64,000 nucleotides of DNA from Paenibacillus sp. DCT19 (GTDB lineage: Bacteria; Bacillota; Bacilli; Paenibacillales; Paenibacillaceae), in the NCBI RefSeq assembly GCF_003268635.1, contig NZ_CP029639.1:4227501-4291500 (forward strand). Reading direction: 5' to 3'. The translations under genes and the position numbers were made by a program. Numbering within the stretch: position 1 is the stretch's first letter; each line of letters begins with the position of its first letter. Shown here piece by piece: positions 49,864-57,541 of the stretch. The notes under the pieces were generated by a model. It was not told the origin of the DNA. It was given only the letters and a program-made list of their open reading frames with translations, and ran no database searches.

Positions 49864-50717
49864 ACAGGTTCCCTCACAGTTTGTAGGTTGGTTTTTTAGA
49901 CCGACCGTACCCTGCAAAAGGCAAGCCTGGAAGAAATCATCGTATATGTCCTTCGAATCTTCATTTCCAATCCCCTCTTTCGCAGAGTCAGCCGTTTTTT
50001 TACTACGGTTGGTTTACTCTACAAGGGGCGCTATGTGTATGAGAGATCGTAACGTTTCCAGATTGTCCTTGGGGAGATTGTCCTTCGGGAACTCATGGTA
50101 TCCTGATCCTTTCTATCTTTTGTTGGTTAGCTGTGTCTGGTTAAACGAACTGAAACATTACAGAGGCACAACATTGAACACCTTGTTTCACACCTAACCA
50201 CTCCGATTGCAGTACCCTCTTTCGATCGCTGTTATGCCCGGATTTTTGTGATTCCTTTTTTTAAAAGGAAAAATCCTGTGATAAACGCGAGCGCTTCGCT
50301 TCTACAGATGGGTTCTGCACTCTCCGTTCCTGTGTGAATATAAGTTCAAAAACGTGACTCCAAACCTGTAATCATTCAATTCTGCTTAAACACCAAAGCT
50401 AACTTGCTTGTTCTTTTATTATATAACACCGACGGGAGTGGGTCTAAACAACCGACCCAGCAAAAACGTGCATAAAGCAGGCTCTGTCCTTGATTAACCG
50501 TCAAACAGCCACACCAGTACTAGGTTATCTTACTAATCGTGCAACCTGCTCCTTCATTCTATGACCGATGGCTTCAAATATAACTGTCCAGTCACCCATC
50601 TGTGACAAATTGGGGCTTTTTTTTATTTTTTCAAGAAAAGTAAAGGAATCAATCCCCCGTCATACATACACTGTAGCAAATGTATTTCAAATAATTCGGC
50701 AACAGGTACAGACGTTT
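49864..50717. other. Long intergenic region
   Basis: About 850 bp with no credible gene. Holds palindromic element C (separate entry) and, near 50480-50552, AGCAGG/CCTGCT arms flanking a long loop without a U tract. Short open frames here lack ribosome sites. Confidence 0.5.
50172..50349. repeat. Dispersed palindromic element, copy C
   Basis: The left end (GAACACCTTGTTTCACACC, CACTCCG, GCAGTACCC) is mirrored by the right end, whose reverse complement reads GAACTTATATTCACACAGG, then ACGGAGAGTGCAGAACCC. Inside are CGATCGCTGTTATGCCCGG, a hairpin around AAAAGGAAAAATCC, and GCGAGCGCTTCGCTTCT, as in copies A and B. Confidence 0.7.
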
Positions 50718-50748
50718 TTCAGACTTACTCTGCTTTTTATGGTATAAT
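50718..50748 (+). promoter_or_regulatory. Extended -10 promoter of the TIR-like gene
   Basis: TGGTATAAT gives an extended -10 (TATAAT at 50743-50748). A weak -35 TTCAGA sits 19 bp upstream. Confidence 0.6.
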
Positions 50749-50789
50749 ATAACAATTGAATCCCACTACCGTTTAAGCGAGGCGGATTG

Positions 50790-51827
50790 ATGAAAACGTT
50801 AAAGCCAAGAGTGTTTATTGGCTGCTCGCTGGAAGCGAAGCCGATTGCAGCAGCAGTACACGAAAACTTGCGTTTCTCGGCCGAGGTTACCCCTTGGTAC
50901 TCTGGGGTTTTTAATCCAAGCAGTTATACAATGGATGATTTGGAAGCAGAAGTACGCACAACCGACTTTGCCATTTTTATTTTCCATCCAGATGATATAT
51001 CCAAAATCCGTGGAAAGTACTACGCCTCGGTTCGTGATAATACAATGCTGGAAATGGGTTTGTTTATGGGACGTCTGGGACGAAAACGTATTTTTTTCAT
51101 TCTTCCTGAAGATATTACAGATATCAAGGACGCTGCAAAAGTCGAAGGCTTACGTATGCCCACAGATCTATTGGGGTTAAATCCATTGGTATATGAAATT
51201 CGATCAGATGGGAAATGGGCGCCAGCCGTCTCCGTAGCTTGCTCCAAAATTGCGGACAGCATTGAAGAACAGGGACGCTGGAGCGATCCTGAGATGGAGC
51301 GAATCATTGAGAAACACAAACGAACCGAAGGAGAGGCGCGGGTGCAGCTGCTCAAGCTGCTGCGATTCTTTAGGGAATTGCTGCGCACCCGCAGAGCAGA
51401 TGACAAGATGCTGGAGCGAATGAGCGACGCACTACGAACTGCCTTTGTATCTCAATCTCCATTCGCTGTTAGAGGTACAGCCATCTACCGTACAGATGAT
51501 CGTGGTTATATAGAGCAATTATGTGGTAATGTTGGGGAACCGGGAAGAAAATATGACTTATCTGCTAATGATGACAAACAACCTGACGATCCAAAGCGAA
51601 TACTGGTCATTGATTCTTACCGCGAAAATAAAATCAAAATCAATCTATACGACGATTACCTTGAGAAAGAATATCTGCTATGCTATCCTGTAGCCAAGAG
51701 GTATGTCATTACGGTGCATATCATTGGTCATATTGAAGCGGATGAGGCGATATTCCAGCAGATTGACCTTCAGAACCGTCAACTGTTCAACGCCATCAAC
51801 GATTTGTTAGGAGGCGACCCGGAATGA
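50790..51827 (+). CDS. TIR-like nucleotide-binding protein with C-terminal GAF-like region
   Basis: 345 aa from ATG 50790 (TTG 50787 possible), AGGCGG upstream. Residues about 5-150 match the TIR-like family seen in CBASS/Pycsar-type effectors (KPRVFIGCSLEAKPIA, VTPWYSGVFNPSSYTMDDLE, DFAIFIFHPDD, DNTMLEMGLFMGRLGRKRIFF, PTDLLGLNPLVYE), which can be NAD-cleaving. A basic helix-rich middle (about 170-220) is followed by a C-terminal part (AIYRTDDRGYIEQLCGNVGEPG ... VITVHIIGHIEADEAIFQQID) resembling a GAF sensor domain. No nucleotide cyclase is adjacent, so a ligand-sensing TIR is a guess. Overlaps the next gene by 4 bp. Activity not established. Confidence 0.8.
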   Translation: MKTLKPRVFIGCSLEAKPIAAAVHENLRFSAEVTPWYSGVFNPSSYTMDDLEAEVRTTDFAIFIFHPDDISKIRGKYYASVRDNTMLEMGLFMGRLGRKRIFFILPEDITDIKDAAKVEGLRMPTDLLGLNPLVYEIRSDGKWAPAVSVACSKIADSIEEQGRWSDPEMERIIEKHKRTEGEARVQLLKLLRFFRELLRTRRADDKMLERMSDALRTAFVSQSPFAVRGTAIYRTDDRGYIEQLCGNVGEPGRKYDLSANDDKQPDDPKRILVIDSYRENKIKINLYDDYLEKEYLLCYPVAKRYVITVHIIGHIEADEAIFQQIDLQNRQLFNAINDLLGGDPE

Positions 51828-52057
51828 GACCGGAAATGAAAAAAATAAGCAAGCGCTGGGGCAGCGAGAAAAAGGTACGCCTCAGTTCTGCGCCCGAATC
51901 ATCACGACCGGTTCCGGAACCTAAGGAAGAGGAACGTTTCCACAAACCGGCTGTACCACTCATTACAATTGGTCCTTCTCTGAAGGGTAAAGAACGACCT
52001 TATAAGGTCATCTTGGAAAAAGAAGCTCTTTACGAGAAACCACAATACCTTGCTTAA
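51824..52057 (+). CDS. 77-aa basic, proline-rich partner of the TIR-like gene
   Basis: Starts within the stop of the TIR-like gene (ATGA overlap), so it is translationally coupled, with GGAGGCG a few bases upstream. Basic N-terminus MRPEMKKISKRWGSEKKVR, Ser/Pro/Glu linker, then VPLITIGPSLKGKERPYKVILEKEALYEKPQYLA. No membrane segment or known domain. A terminator follows at 52131, so it closes a two-gene operon. Function unknown. Confidence 0.7.
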   Translation: MRPEMKKISKRWGSEKKVRLSSAPESSRPVPEPKEEERFHKPAVPLITIGPSLKGKERPYKVILEKEALYEKPQYLA

Positions 52058-52130
52058 GCTTTCGCTTGAAGCGTTGTATTCAAGTCTGAACACATCATCT
52101 GACTGCCGCTGAATCGGCAGTATTCCACAG

Positions 52131-52158
52131 GCTCTGCCGCCCAAGGCAGAGCTTTTTT
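52131..52158 (+). terminator. Terminator of the TIR-like operon
   Basis: GCTCTGCC / GGCAGAGC (52131-52138, 52145-52152), 6-nt loop, then T6. A smaller CTGCCG/CGGCAG hairpin precedes it. Confidence 0.9.
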
Positions 52159-52602
52159 ATTGCCTGTCATCAGGAAGCCAAAGAATACGTTGGAGGATTC
52201 CTTCTTCTCTGGCTTCCTACCGCAATTTGTTGCATTTCAGCGTATTCATTTATTCATTCTTGTTGTTTATCAAAATCGTTCTATCTTTTACTGTGTTCAC
52301 TTGTACTTATTCATTTACAGTTATTCAATTGTACTAGATTCACTTTCCGACCAACTCCGCCGTGCACCATCCATGGTCAAAGCCTGCGTAACATCATCAA
52401 TCCCGGTTACTTATGCCTTATGTTTCCTTCTGCACACTAAAATTATACCTAAATTTTGGAGAGAGCCTGTCCCTTTCTCTCAGCTCCGAACTATCTTCTA
52501 ATGGACGCTTGCACATTCAGTCAGATCTCCACAGCTATTCATCTGATTGCCTGCTTCCAATATTTCTCTGTTGTCATACGTATCTATATTGCATATATTG
52601 AT
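52159..52602. other. Intergenic region
   Basis: About 440 bp, A/T-rich, no convincing gene. Short open frames (for example 52160-52501) have no ribosome site. Confidence 0.5.
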
Positions 52603-52624
52603 TATAATATAAGAACATACGTTC
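52603..52624 (+). promoter_or_regulatory. LexA (SOS) operator over the promoter of a 127-aa gene
   Basis: GAACATACGTTC at 52613-52624 is a perfect GAAC-N4-GTTC palindrome, and its centre ATAC fits the Bacillus RNRY pattern. It lies right after a TATAAT -10 (52603-52608), over the likely start point. The outer bases are A and T rather than the C and G of the full consensus. Confidence 0.68.
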
Positions 52625-52666
52625 TGTAAATGTAAAATTCCAATTATAGGATAAGGAAGTGAACTT

Positions 52667-53050
52667 ATGTCATCCTCTCCTTCCGCCCCATCCCCTGCGG
52701 ATGAGGATCATCGCCTAATCAAAGGTCTCGTTGTTCGCACATTGCTTCTTGATGTACTTGAACGAGATATTCACACACTAGACACGTTACTGCTGAAGAT
52801 GCCCGAGGTATACATCCTCTCGTTAACAAACATTCAGAATGATGTACTTCAAGAGATGCTGCACCTTCGCCAACAGATGAGAACGCGCGGAGTCAAAGTA
52901 CTGGAGGAAAAAAGGCAAACTGAGGGGATCGAGACGGTGTACCTATGCAGAGGATACTGGCAACGGTTCTATATGCTGTGGACATTTGCACGTAATGAAG
53001 TAAAAAAAGAGCTGAGCCGCCATCTGCAAACGGATCTAACACAATCTTGA
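52667..53050 (+). CDS. Small protein under a LexA box, unknown
   Basis: 127 aa, AAGGAAGTG five bases before ATG 52667. Helical and soluble: VVRTLLLDVLERDIHTLDTLL, MLHLRQQMRTRGVKVLEEKRQ, YLCRGYWQRFYMLWTFARNEVKKEL. No family recognised with confidence. The LexA-like operator suggests DNA-damage induction. Confidence 0.75.
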   Translation: MSSSPSAPSPADEDHRLIKGLVVRTLLLDVLERDIHTLDTLLLKMPEVYILSLTNIQNDVLQEMLHLRQQMRTRGVKVLEEKRQTEGIETVYLCRGYWQRFYMLWTFARNEVKKELSRHLQTDLTQS

Positions 53051-53326
53051 TCTTTACATACAAGAGGGTAGATTCTGTAGACATAACAATAACAGGCTCT
53101 GCCCACCTGTTCTTCTTTTCCATTTACAGGTAACATTTATACACTTCTTCCCCCTCGTAAGGCTTCAGCTCGACTTAACCAGCTTAACCAAATAGGTTGA
53201 CCTCTCAAGGTCACTTTCATTAAGATGGAGTAGACATATCCAACCATTCCAATAAGACATGAACTCGAATCGTTTATGAACCAAACAAGACACGTCCCAA
53301 CGTCTTATCTATCAAGGAGTTGACTT

Positions 53327-54277
53327 ATGGATTCAAATTCTATACAACCATCCAGAAAATATACAGGCATTGCCGCCGATGTCACCGAACTCATCGGTAA
53401 CACCCCAGCTGTCAAGCTGAGCCGGCTCACGGGCAGCGATTCTGCCGAGGTGTACGTTAAACTAGAGTATTTTAATCCAAGCGGAAGTGTTAAGGATCGT
53501 GCGGCCTACAACCTGATTTACCAGGCTGAACAAGCCGGACTGCTGCTTCCTGGAGCGACCATTATTGAGCCAACCAGCGGTAATACGGGAATTGGCTTGG
53601 CTATGAACGCGGCAGCCAAAGGCTACAAAGCCATTCTGGTCATGCCTGATAATATGTCGAAGGAACGGATTAACATCCTTAAGGCATATGGCGCAGAAGT
53701 CGTCCTTACTCCCGCAGACGAGCGGATGCCTGGTGCTATTCGCAAAGCGAAAGAGCTTCATGCGAGCTTGCCCGGAAGCTTCATTCCTCAGCAATTCGAG
53801 AATCAGGCAAACCCAGATATTCATCGCATCACCACCGCTCCTGAAATTATAGAGCAGATGGACGGAAAGTTGGATGCATTCATCGCAACAGCTGGAACCG
53901 GCGGTACCATTACAGGGACTGGAGAAGAATTACGCAAACAATTGCCTGGCATCCACATCTATGCAGTCGAGCCCAAAGGTTCACCAGTGCTGTCCGGCGG
54001 CGAGCCTGGACCGCACAAGCTTGTCGGTACAAGTCCGGGGTTCATTCCGGACATTCTCAATACCGACATATGGGATGCCATCATCCAGGTGTCCGATGAG
54101 GACGCACTGGATACGATGCGGCAGCTTGCTGCCCGGGAAGGGCTGCTACTAGGCCCTTCATCTGGCGCTTCGGTGTGGGCTGCCCTTCGCATCGCGAAGG
54201 AATTAGGCCCAGGGCACCGGGTGCTCTGCATTGCGCCGGATACCGGGGAACGGTATTTGAGCATGGGTATTTTTTAA
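53327..54277 (+). CDS. cysK: Cysteine synthase (O-acetylserine sulfhydrylase)
   Basis: PLP enzyme that makes cysteine from O-acetylserine and sulfide. 316 aa. PLP Lys56 in PSGSVKDRAAY; substrate loop PTSGNTGIG; phosphate-binding TAGTGGTITGTG; C-terminal GPSSGAS. CAAGGAG precedes ATG 53327. Upstream, TGACCT-CTCA-AGGTCA (53198-53213) is a short inverted repeat of unknown role. The related cystathionine beta-synthase-type MccA cannot be excluded. Confidence 0.93.
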   Translation: MDSNSIQPSRKYTGIAADVTELIGNTPAVKLSRLTGSDSAEVYVKLEYFNPSGSVKDRAAYNLIYQAEQAGLLLPGATIIEPTSGNTGIGLAMNAAAKGYKAILVMPDNMSKERINILKAYGAEVVLTPADERMPGAIRKAKELHASLPGSFIPQQFENQANPDIHRITTAPEIIEQMDGKLDAFIATAGTGGTITGTGEELRKQLPGIHIYAVEPKGSPVLSGGEPGPHKLVGTSPGFIPDILNTDIWDAIIQVSDEDALDTMRQLAAREGLLLGPSSGASVWAALRIAKELGPGHRVLCIAPDTGERYLSMGIF

Positions 54278-54345
54278 CACATCAACCATATCTGTGCATA
54301 GGACAACTTCTATGATGCAACACACACAAGCGTTTAGCCTAGGTC

Positions 54346-54497
54346 GTGTCTGAAAACTCACTGAAGTGCATCTTTTACCCCCTTTTCGCCCCCTGCTGCG
54401 TCACTTTCCCTTGACGTGCCTCGGCACGCCTGCGGAAAACTTCCTGGCATGGAACGAAAATTCGGCAAAATCTGCGTCCTTCGGAGTTTTCAGACAC
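54346..54497. mobile_element. 152-bp MITE-like element
   Basis: Perfect 14-bp terminal inverted repeats GTGTCTGAAAACTC / GAGTTTTCAGACAC (54346-54359, 54484-54497) extend imperfectly inward for about 35 bp each side; an internal CGTGCC/GGCACG hairpin sits near the centre. No coding capacity. The right end contains the stop codon of the adjoining regulator gene. No target-site duplication is obvious by eye. Confidence 0.72.
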
Positions 54498-56064
54498 TCC
54501 CTAAGAAATGCAGTACATCATTAATCTTCTTGCGGTTGGACAGCAGCCCATAATTCATCCAGCTTAGAAAATCCACCTCATATACGCGCTTGTTCTGTAC
54601 GGCACGCAGGCTGTTCCAGACTGGGGAAGATAGATATTTGAGACCCATTTTTTGACCATCTTCATTATCAAAGGTGATAAAAATATGATCTGCATCCAAC
54701 AAGCCTAGCTGCTCTGCCGTTAATTCAGCCTTGCGAGCTCCCTTGGTCAATCGACGAACTAGTGAATGTGGCTCCAAAGCCAAATCACCGTACAGCACTG
54801 GTCCCGTATAACCGTGCTTCTCTCCGCCATATAATGTGAACCCGCATGAGGATAACCGCAGCATCGCAACCGTTTGTCCTTGCACGCGTCTCTCCAGTGT
54901 GCTACGGGCGGCGGCTGCCTGATGCTCGTATTGCGCGATCATCTCTTCGGCTACTGATGTTTTTCCAAACATTTCGGCAACAGATACCAGCATTTGGCGC
55001 CAGTTCTCACTATGGCTGGACAGTGTAATATGAGGTGCAATCTGCTGATATTCATTCAGCTTCCATCTAAAGGATGCCGACTCCAGCAGGATTACGTCTG
55101 GCTTATAAACACTTAGCCTGTCCGGATCATCCCCCTCAATATCCAACTCAGGAATATGGTTCAAGCCAAGATAATCCTGCTTTCCCCAGCCTGCATGGCA
55201 GGACTGCACAACAGGAACAATACCCAGAGCGACCAAATAATCCTCCATGAAGGGGCTAAAGACGCGTACGTGATCCCGGCATTGACGACGATATTGACCC
55301 GGCGATACACCTACGGATTTTTTAAATTTTTTGCTAAAATAGTATTCGTTGCTCAGACCCACATGACTCGCTATATCAAACATACGATCCTCCGTGCCAC
55401 TAAGCAACTGCTTGGCTCTGCTCATCCGCAGTTGACTGATATAGTCAAGCGGCGTTTTCCCTGTTACTTGCTTGAACATTCTTGCATAGCGCCAGCGCTC
55501 CATATTGGCGTGATCCGCCAGATCATCAACTGTAAGCGGTAGATTGTAATGCTCCTGGATATACCTCAGAGATTGCCTAATGTGTTGATGCCAGTCAGTC
55601 CCAGCAACAACACCTTGTGCAATGAGCATCATTAAAAACTCCTGTAATAGAATATGTCTTCGCATCTCGCTCATCATATCCTGCGCGTCCTTAATACGAA
55701 ATATCCCTTCAACAAGCTCCAGGCAACGCGAGAACGGGTGGCACGAAAGCAGCACATCACAAGGAAGCGCATCTGTATATGTTGCGGCTGAACTCGGCAA
55801 AGGAGCAAAAATAATTCGATAAATCTCAACGGTACCAAGCCTTGACTCTATCTCATACTCATGGTCCGGCTTCGCAATAAAACAACTTCCCTGTGTAAGC
55901 TCGTACTGTCCTTCATTCCACAACAACTGACCTGCACCTGCGGTGACAATCAACAACGAGTATTCTTGCACGCACCACTTTATTTGCTGCTTGACTTGAC
56001 CAGCCTCTATTATTTCTTGCACAATGTGCTTATATCCATACATCAGTTCATCAACCCTCGGCAT
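54490..56064 (-). CDS. Btr-type AraC regulator with siderophore-binding domain
   Basis: 524 aa. N-terminal cupin (about 20-110), AraC DNA-binding domain (about 165-260: LTVDDLADHANMERWRYARMFKQV; IASHVGLSNEYYFSKKFKKSVGVSPGQYRR), and a C-terminal FecB-like periplasmic-binding domain (about 265-524). In B. subtilis Btr this arrangement senses iron-bacillibactin and activates its importer. The binding domain shares WGKQDYL with the lipoprotein encoded just upstream. Start ATG 56064 has a weak ribosome site; ATG 56043 is possible. The final codons FLGSV-stop read into the inverted repeat of the MITE-like element. Confidence 0.9.
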   Translation of the reverse strand: MPRVDELMYGYKHIVQEIIEAGQVKQQIKWCVQEYSLLIVTAGAGQLLWNEGQYELTQGSCFIAKPDHEYEIESRLGTVEIYRIIFAPLPSSAATYTDALPCDVLLSCHPFSRCLELVEGIFRIKDAQDMMSEMRRHILLQEFLMMLIAQGVVAGTDWHQHIRQSLRYIQEHYNLPLTVDDLADHANMERWRYARMFKQVTGKTPLDYISQLRMSRAKQLLSGTEDRMFDIASHVGLSNEYYFSKKFKKSVGVSPGQYRRQCRDHVRVFSPFMEDYLVALGIVPVVQSCHAGWGKQDYLGLNHIPELDIEGDDPDRLSVYKPDVILLESASFRWKLNEYQQIAPHITLSSHSENWRQMLVSVAEMFGKTSVAEEMIAQYEHQAAAARSTLERRVQGQTVAMLRLSSCGFTLYGGEKHGYTGPVLYGDLALEPHSLVRRLTKGARKAELTAEQLGLLDADHIFITFDNEDGQKMGLKYLSSPVWNSLRAVQNKRVYEVDFLSWMNYGLLSNRKKINDVLHFLGSV

Positions 56065-56197
56065 TAGCGATAGCTCTAATTGATTTTAATTCTCAATATT
56101 AATTGTAAAAGAAAGCTGCCCACGTCGCAACACAAAACAGCGGGCTCTGACCTGCACACATCTTCGTGCAAATCGGAGTCCGCCAATCTGTTTCAGC

Positions 56198-57202
56198 TTA
56201 TTTGACAAGATTTTTCAGCAGATCGTCTGCCTTCATTAAGTTTGCTTTCATAGCACCAGACTGCCAGTGCGATCTGTCCACAATATAAACCTGTCCCTTT
56301 TTAAGAGCCGGAACGTTCTTCCAGAGCGAGCCTTCCAACCAGGCAATTGCTTCCTTGTTGTTCTCCGAATCCCAATTGCCATCAGAAGTAAACAGGATGA
56401 TATGATCAGCTTCGAGCTCAGGAAGCACTTCCTCGGACAGTAACTCGTTAAAGCCTTCCATACGCGTAGCGAGCGGTGCTGGTGTTAACCCCATTTGATC
56501 ATAGATATTGCCGATATAGCGATTGTCTTCACTAAACATAATAAGCGACTTTTCACCAACTTCAAGACGCAATACGGCAACCGTCTCATCTCCAACAGCC
56601 GCTTGCAGTTGCTGCTTGGTCTCATTCATCACCTGTCTATACTGTTCCATAGCTGCTACAGCCTGATCCTGAACACCCAGCAAATCTGCAATCGTACGGA
56701 GAATAGCTTCCGGATCGAGCAGAATCTCTTCCTTTAAGCGGTAGGTCGGCGCTACCTTTGAATACATTTCGTATTTAGCCGCATCCACGCTTCCATCCAC
56801 AATAATGATATCTGGCTCTGCGTCCAGCAAGGCTTCAATGCTACCTGTCATATCAAAGAGCGGAACATCCAAATTCAGATAATCCTGCTTGCCCCACCAT
56901 GGATGATACCACTGGACGATCGGTTCTACATTCAAAACGGTTAGATAGTCTTCCAAATAAATAGCAGCGACCCGCTTGGGAGCTACTGGTATGACTACAT
57001 CGCCAAATTCATCCTGTACGACCCTCGTTTGTCCTTCCGTATTTTCCTGCTTTGTCTCTTCCTGTGCTGTCTCGGGGCTTGCAGTATGTTGAACTGGCTC
57101 CGTCGTTATTTCCTCCGGCTCTGTAGCTGCTTTGCTTCCACAAGCCGTCAGTATCAGAACCAGAGCAAGTACAATTCCTATACCCGTTTTCTTGCTAAAC
57201 AT
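56198..57202 (-). CDS. Iron-siderophore ABC transporter substrate-binding lipoprotein
   Basis: 334 aa, GGGGAGG before ATG 57202. Lipobox LTAC; Glu/Thr-rich spacer; FecB/FepB-type domain with RVAAIYLEDYLTVLNVEPI, WGKQDYLNLDVPLFD, EPDIIIVDGS and ADHIILFTSDG. Upstream is a perfect Fur box. No permease or ATPase gene is present nearby, so it must use a transporter encoded elsewhere. Probably in one transcription unit with the Btr-type regulator (133-bp gap). Confidence 0.92.
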   Translation of the reverse strand: MFSKKTGIGIVLALVLILTACGSKAATEPEEITTEPVQHTASPETAQEETKQENTEGQTRVVQDEFGDVVIPVAPKRVAAIYLEDYLTVLNVEPIVQWYHPWWGKQDYLNLDVPLFDMTGSIEALLDAEPDIIIVDGSVDAAKYEMYSKVAPTYRLKEEILLDPEAILRTIADLLGVQDQAVAAMEQYRQVMNETKQQLQAAVGDETVAVLRLEVGEKSLIMFSEDNRYIGNIYDQMGLTPAPLATRMEGFNELLSEEVLPELEADHIILFTSDGNWDSENNKEAIAWLEGSLWKNVPALKKGQVYIVDRSHWQSGAMKANLMKADDLLKNLVK

Positions 57203-57230
57203 TTTTTTCCTCCCCTATTTAAGTAAATAA

Positions 57231-57249
57231 GATAATGATTATCATTATC
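57231..57249. promoter_or_regulatory. Fur box of the siderophore-binding gene
   Basis: GATAATGATTATCATTATC equals the 19-bp consensus with W=T at the centre. It lies 29 bp upstream of the start codon. Confidence 0.92.
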
Positions 57250-57416
57250 ATGATAAGTATTTTGATTCTAACAAGTCTCTCTTCTCTGTTCAATGTACAA
57301 TCCTAGCAGCCATCTTATACATTTCGGACACTTCTCAGGCACCCATAATGCGCTAGTGAATCGTTTCAACCCCATTTTGATCCAACGCTACTATTAGAAA
57401 GTAAAGCCTAACCAAA

Positions 57417-57470
57417 CAAAAAAAGTCCTTGCTCTCACACGGATTGTAAACCCGCAGAGAACAAGAACTT
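57417..57470 (-). terminator. Terminator of the DinG-type helicase gene
   Basis: Minus strand AAGTTCTTGTTCTC / GAGAGCAAGGACTT with G-U pairs (57457-57470, 57423-57436), 20-nt loop, then a U run. Confidence 0.7.
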
Positions 57471-57541
57471 ATACTAGAAAAAGCCTGATCTATTATCTAT
57501 AACAAACCAAAACCATTTCAACCACATCAAAGGGCGGTTGT

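Noticed and set aside
49814-50197. 127-aa plus-strand frame
   Set aside because: Overlaps the yitT-like gene start on the opposite strand; Cys-rich, shadow-like, no ribosome site.
50480-50552. AGCAGG/CCTGCT arms as a terminator or small RNA
   Set aside because: Very long loop, no U tract, weak pairing.
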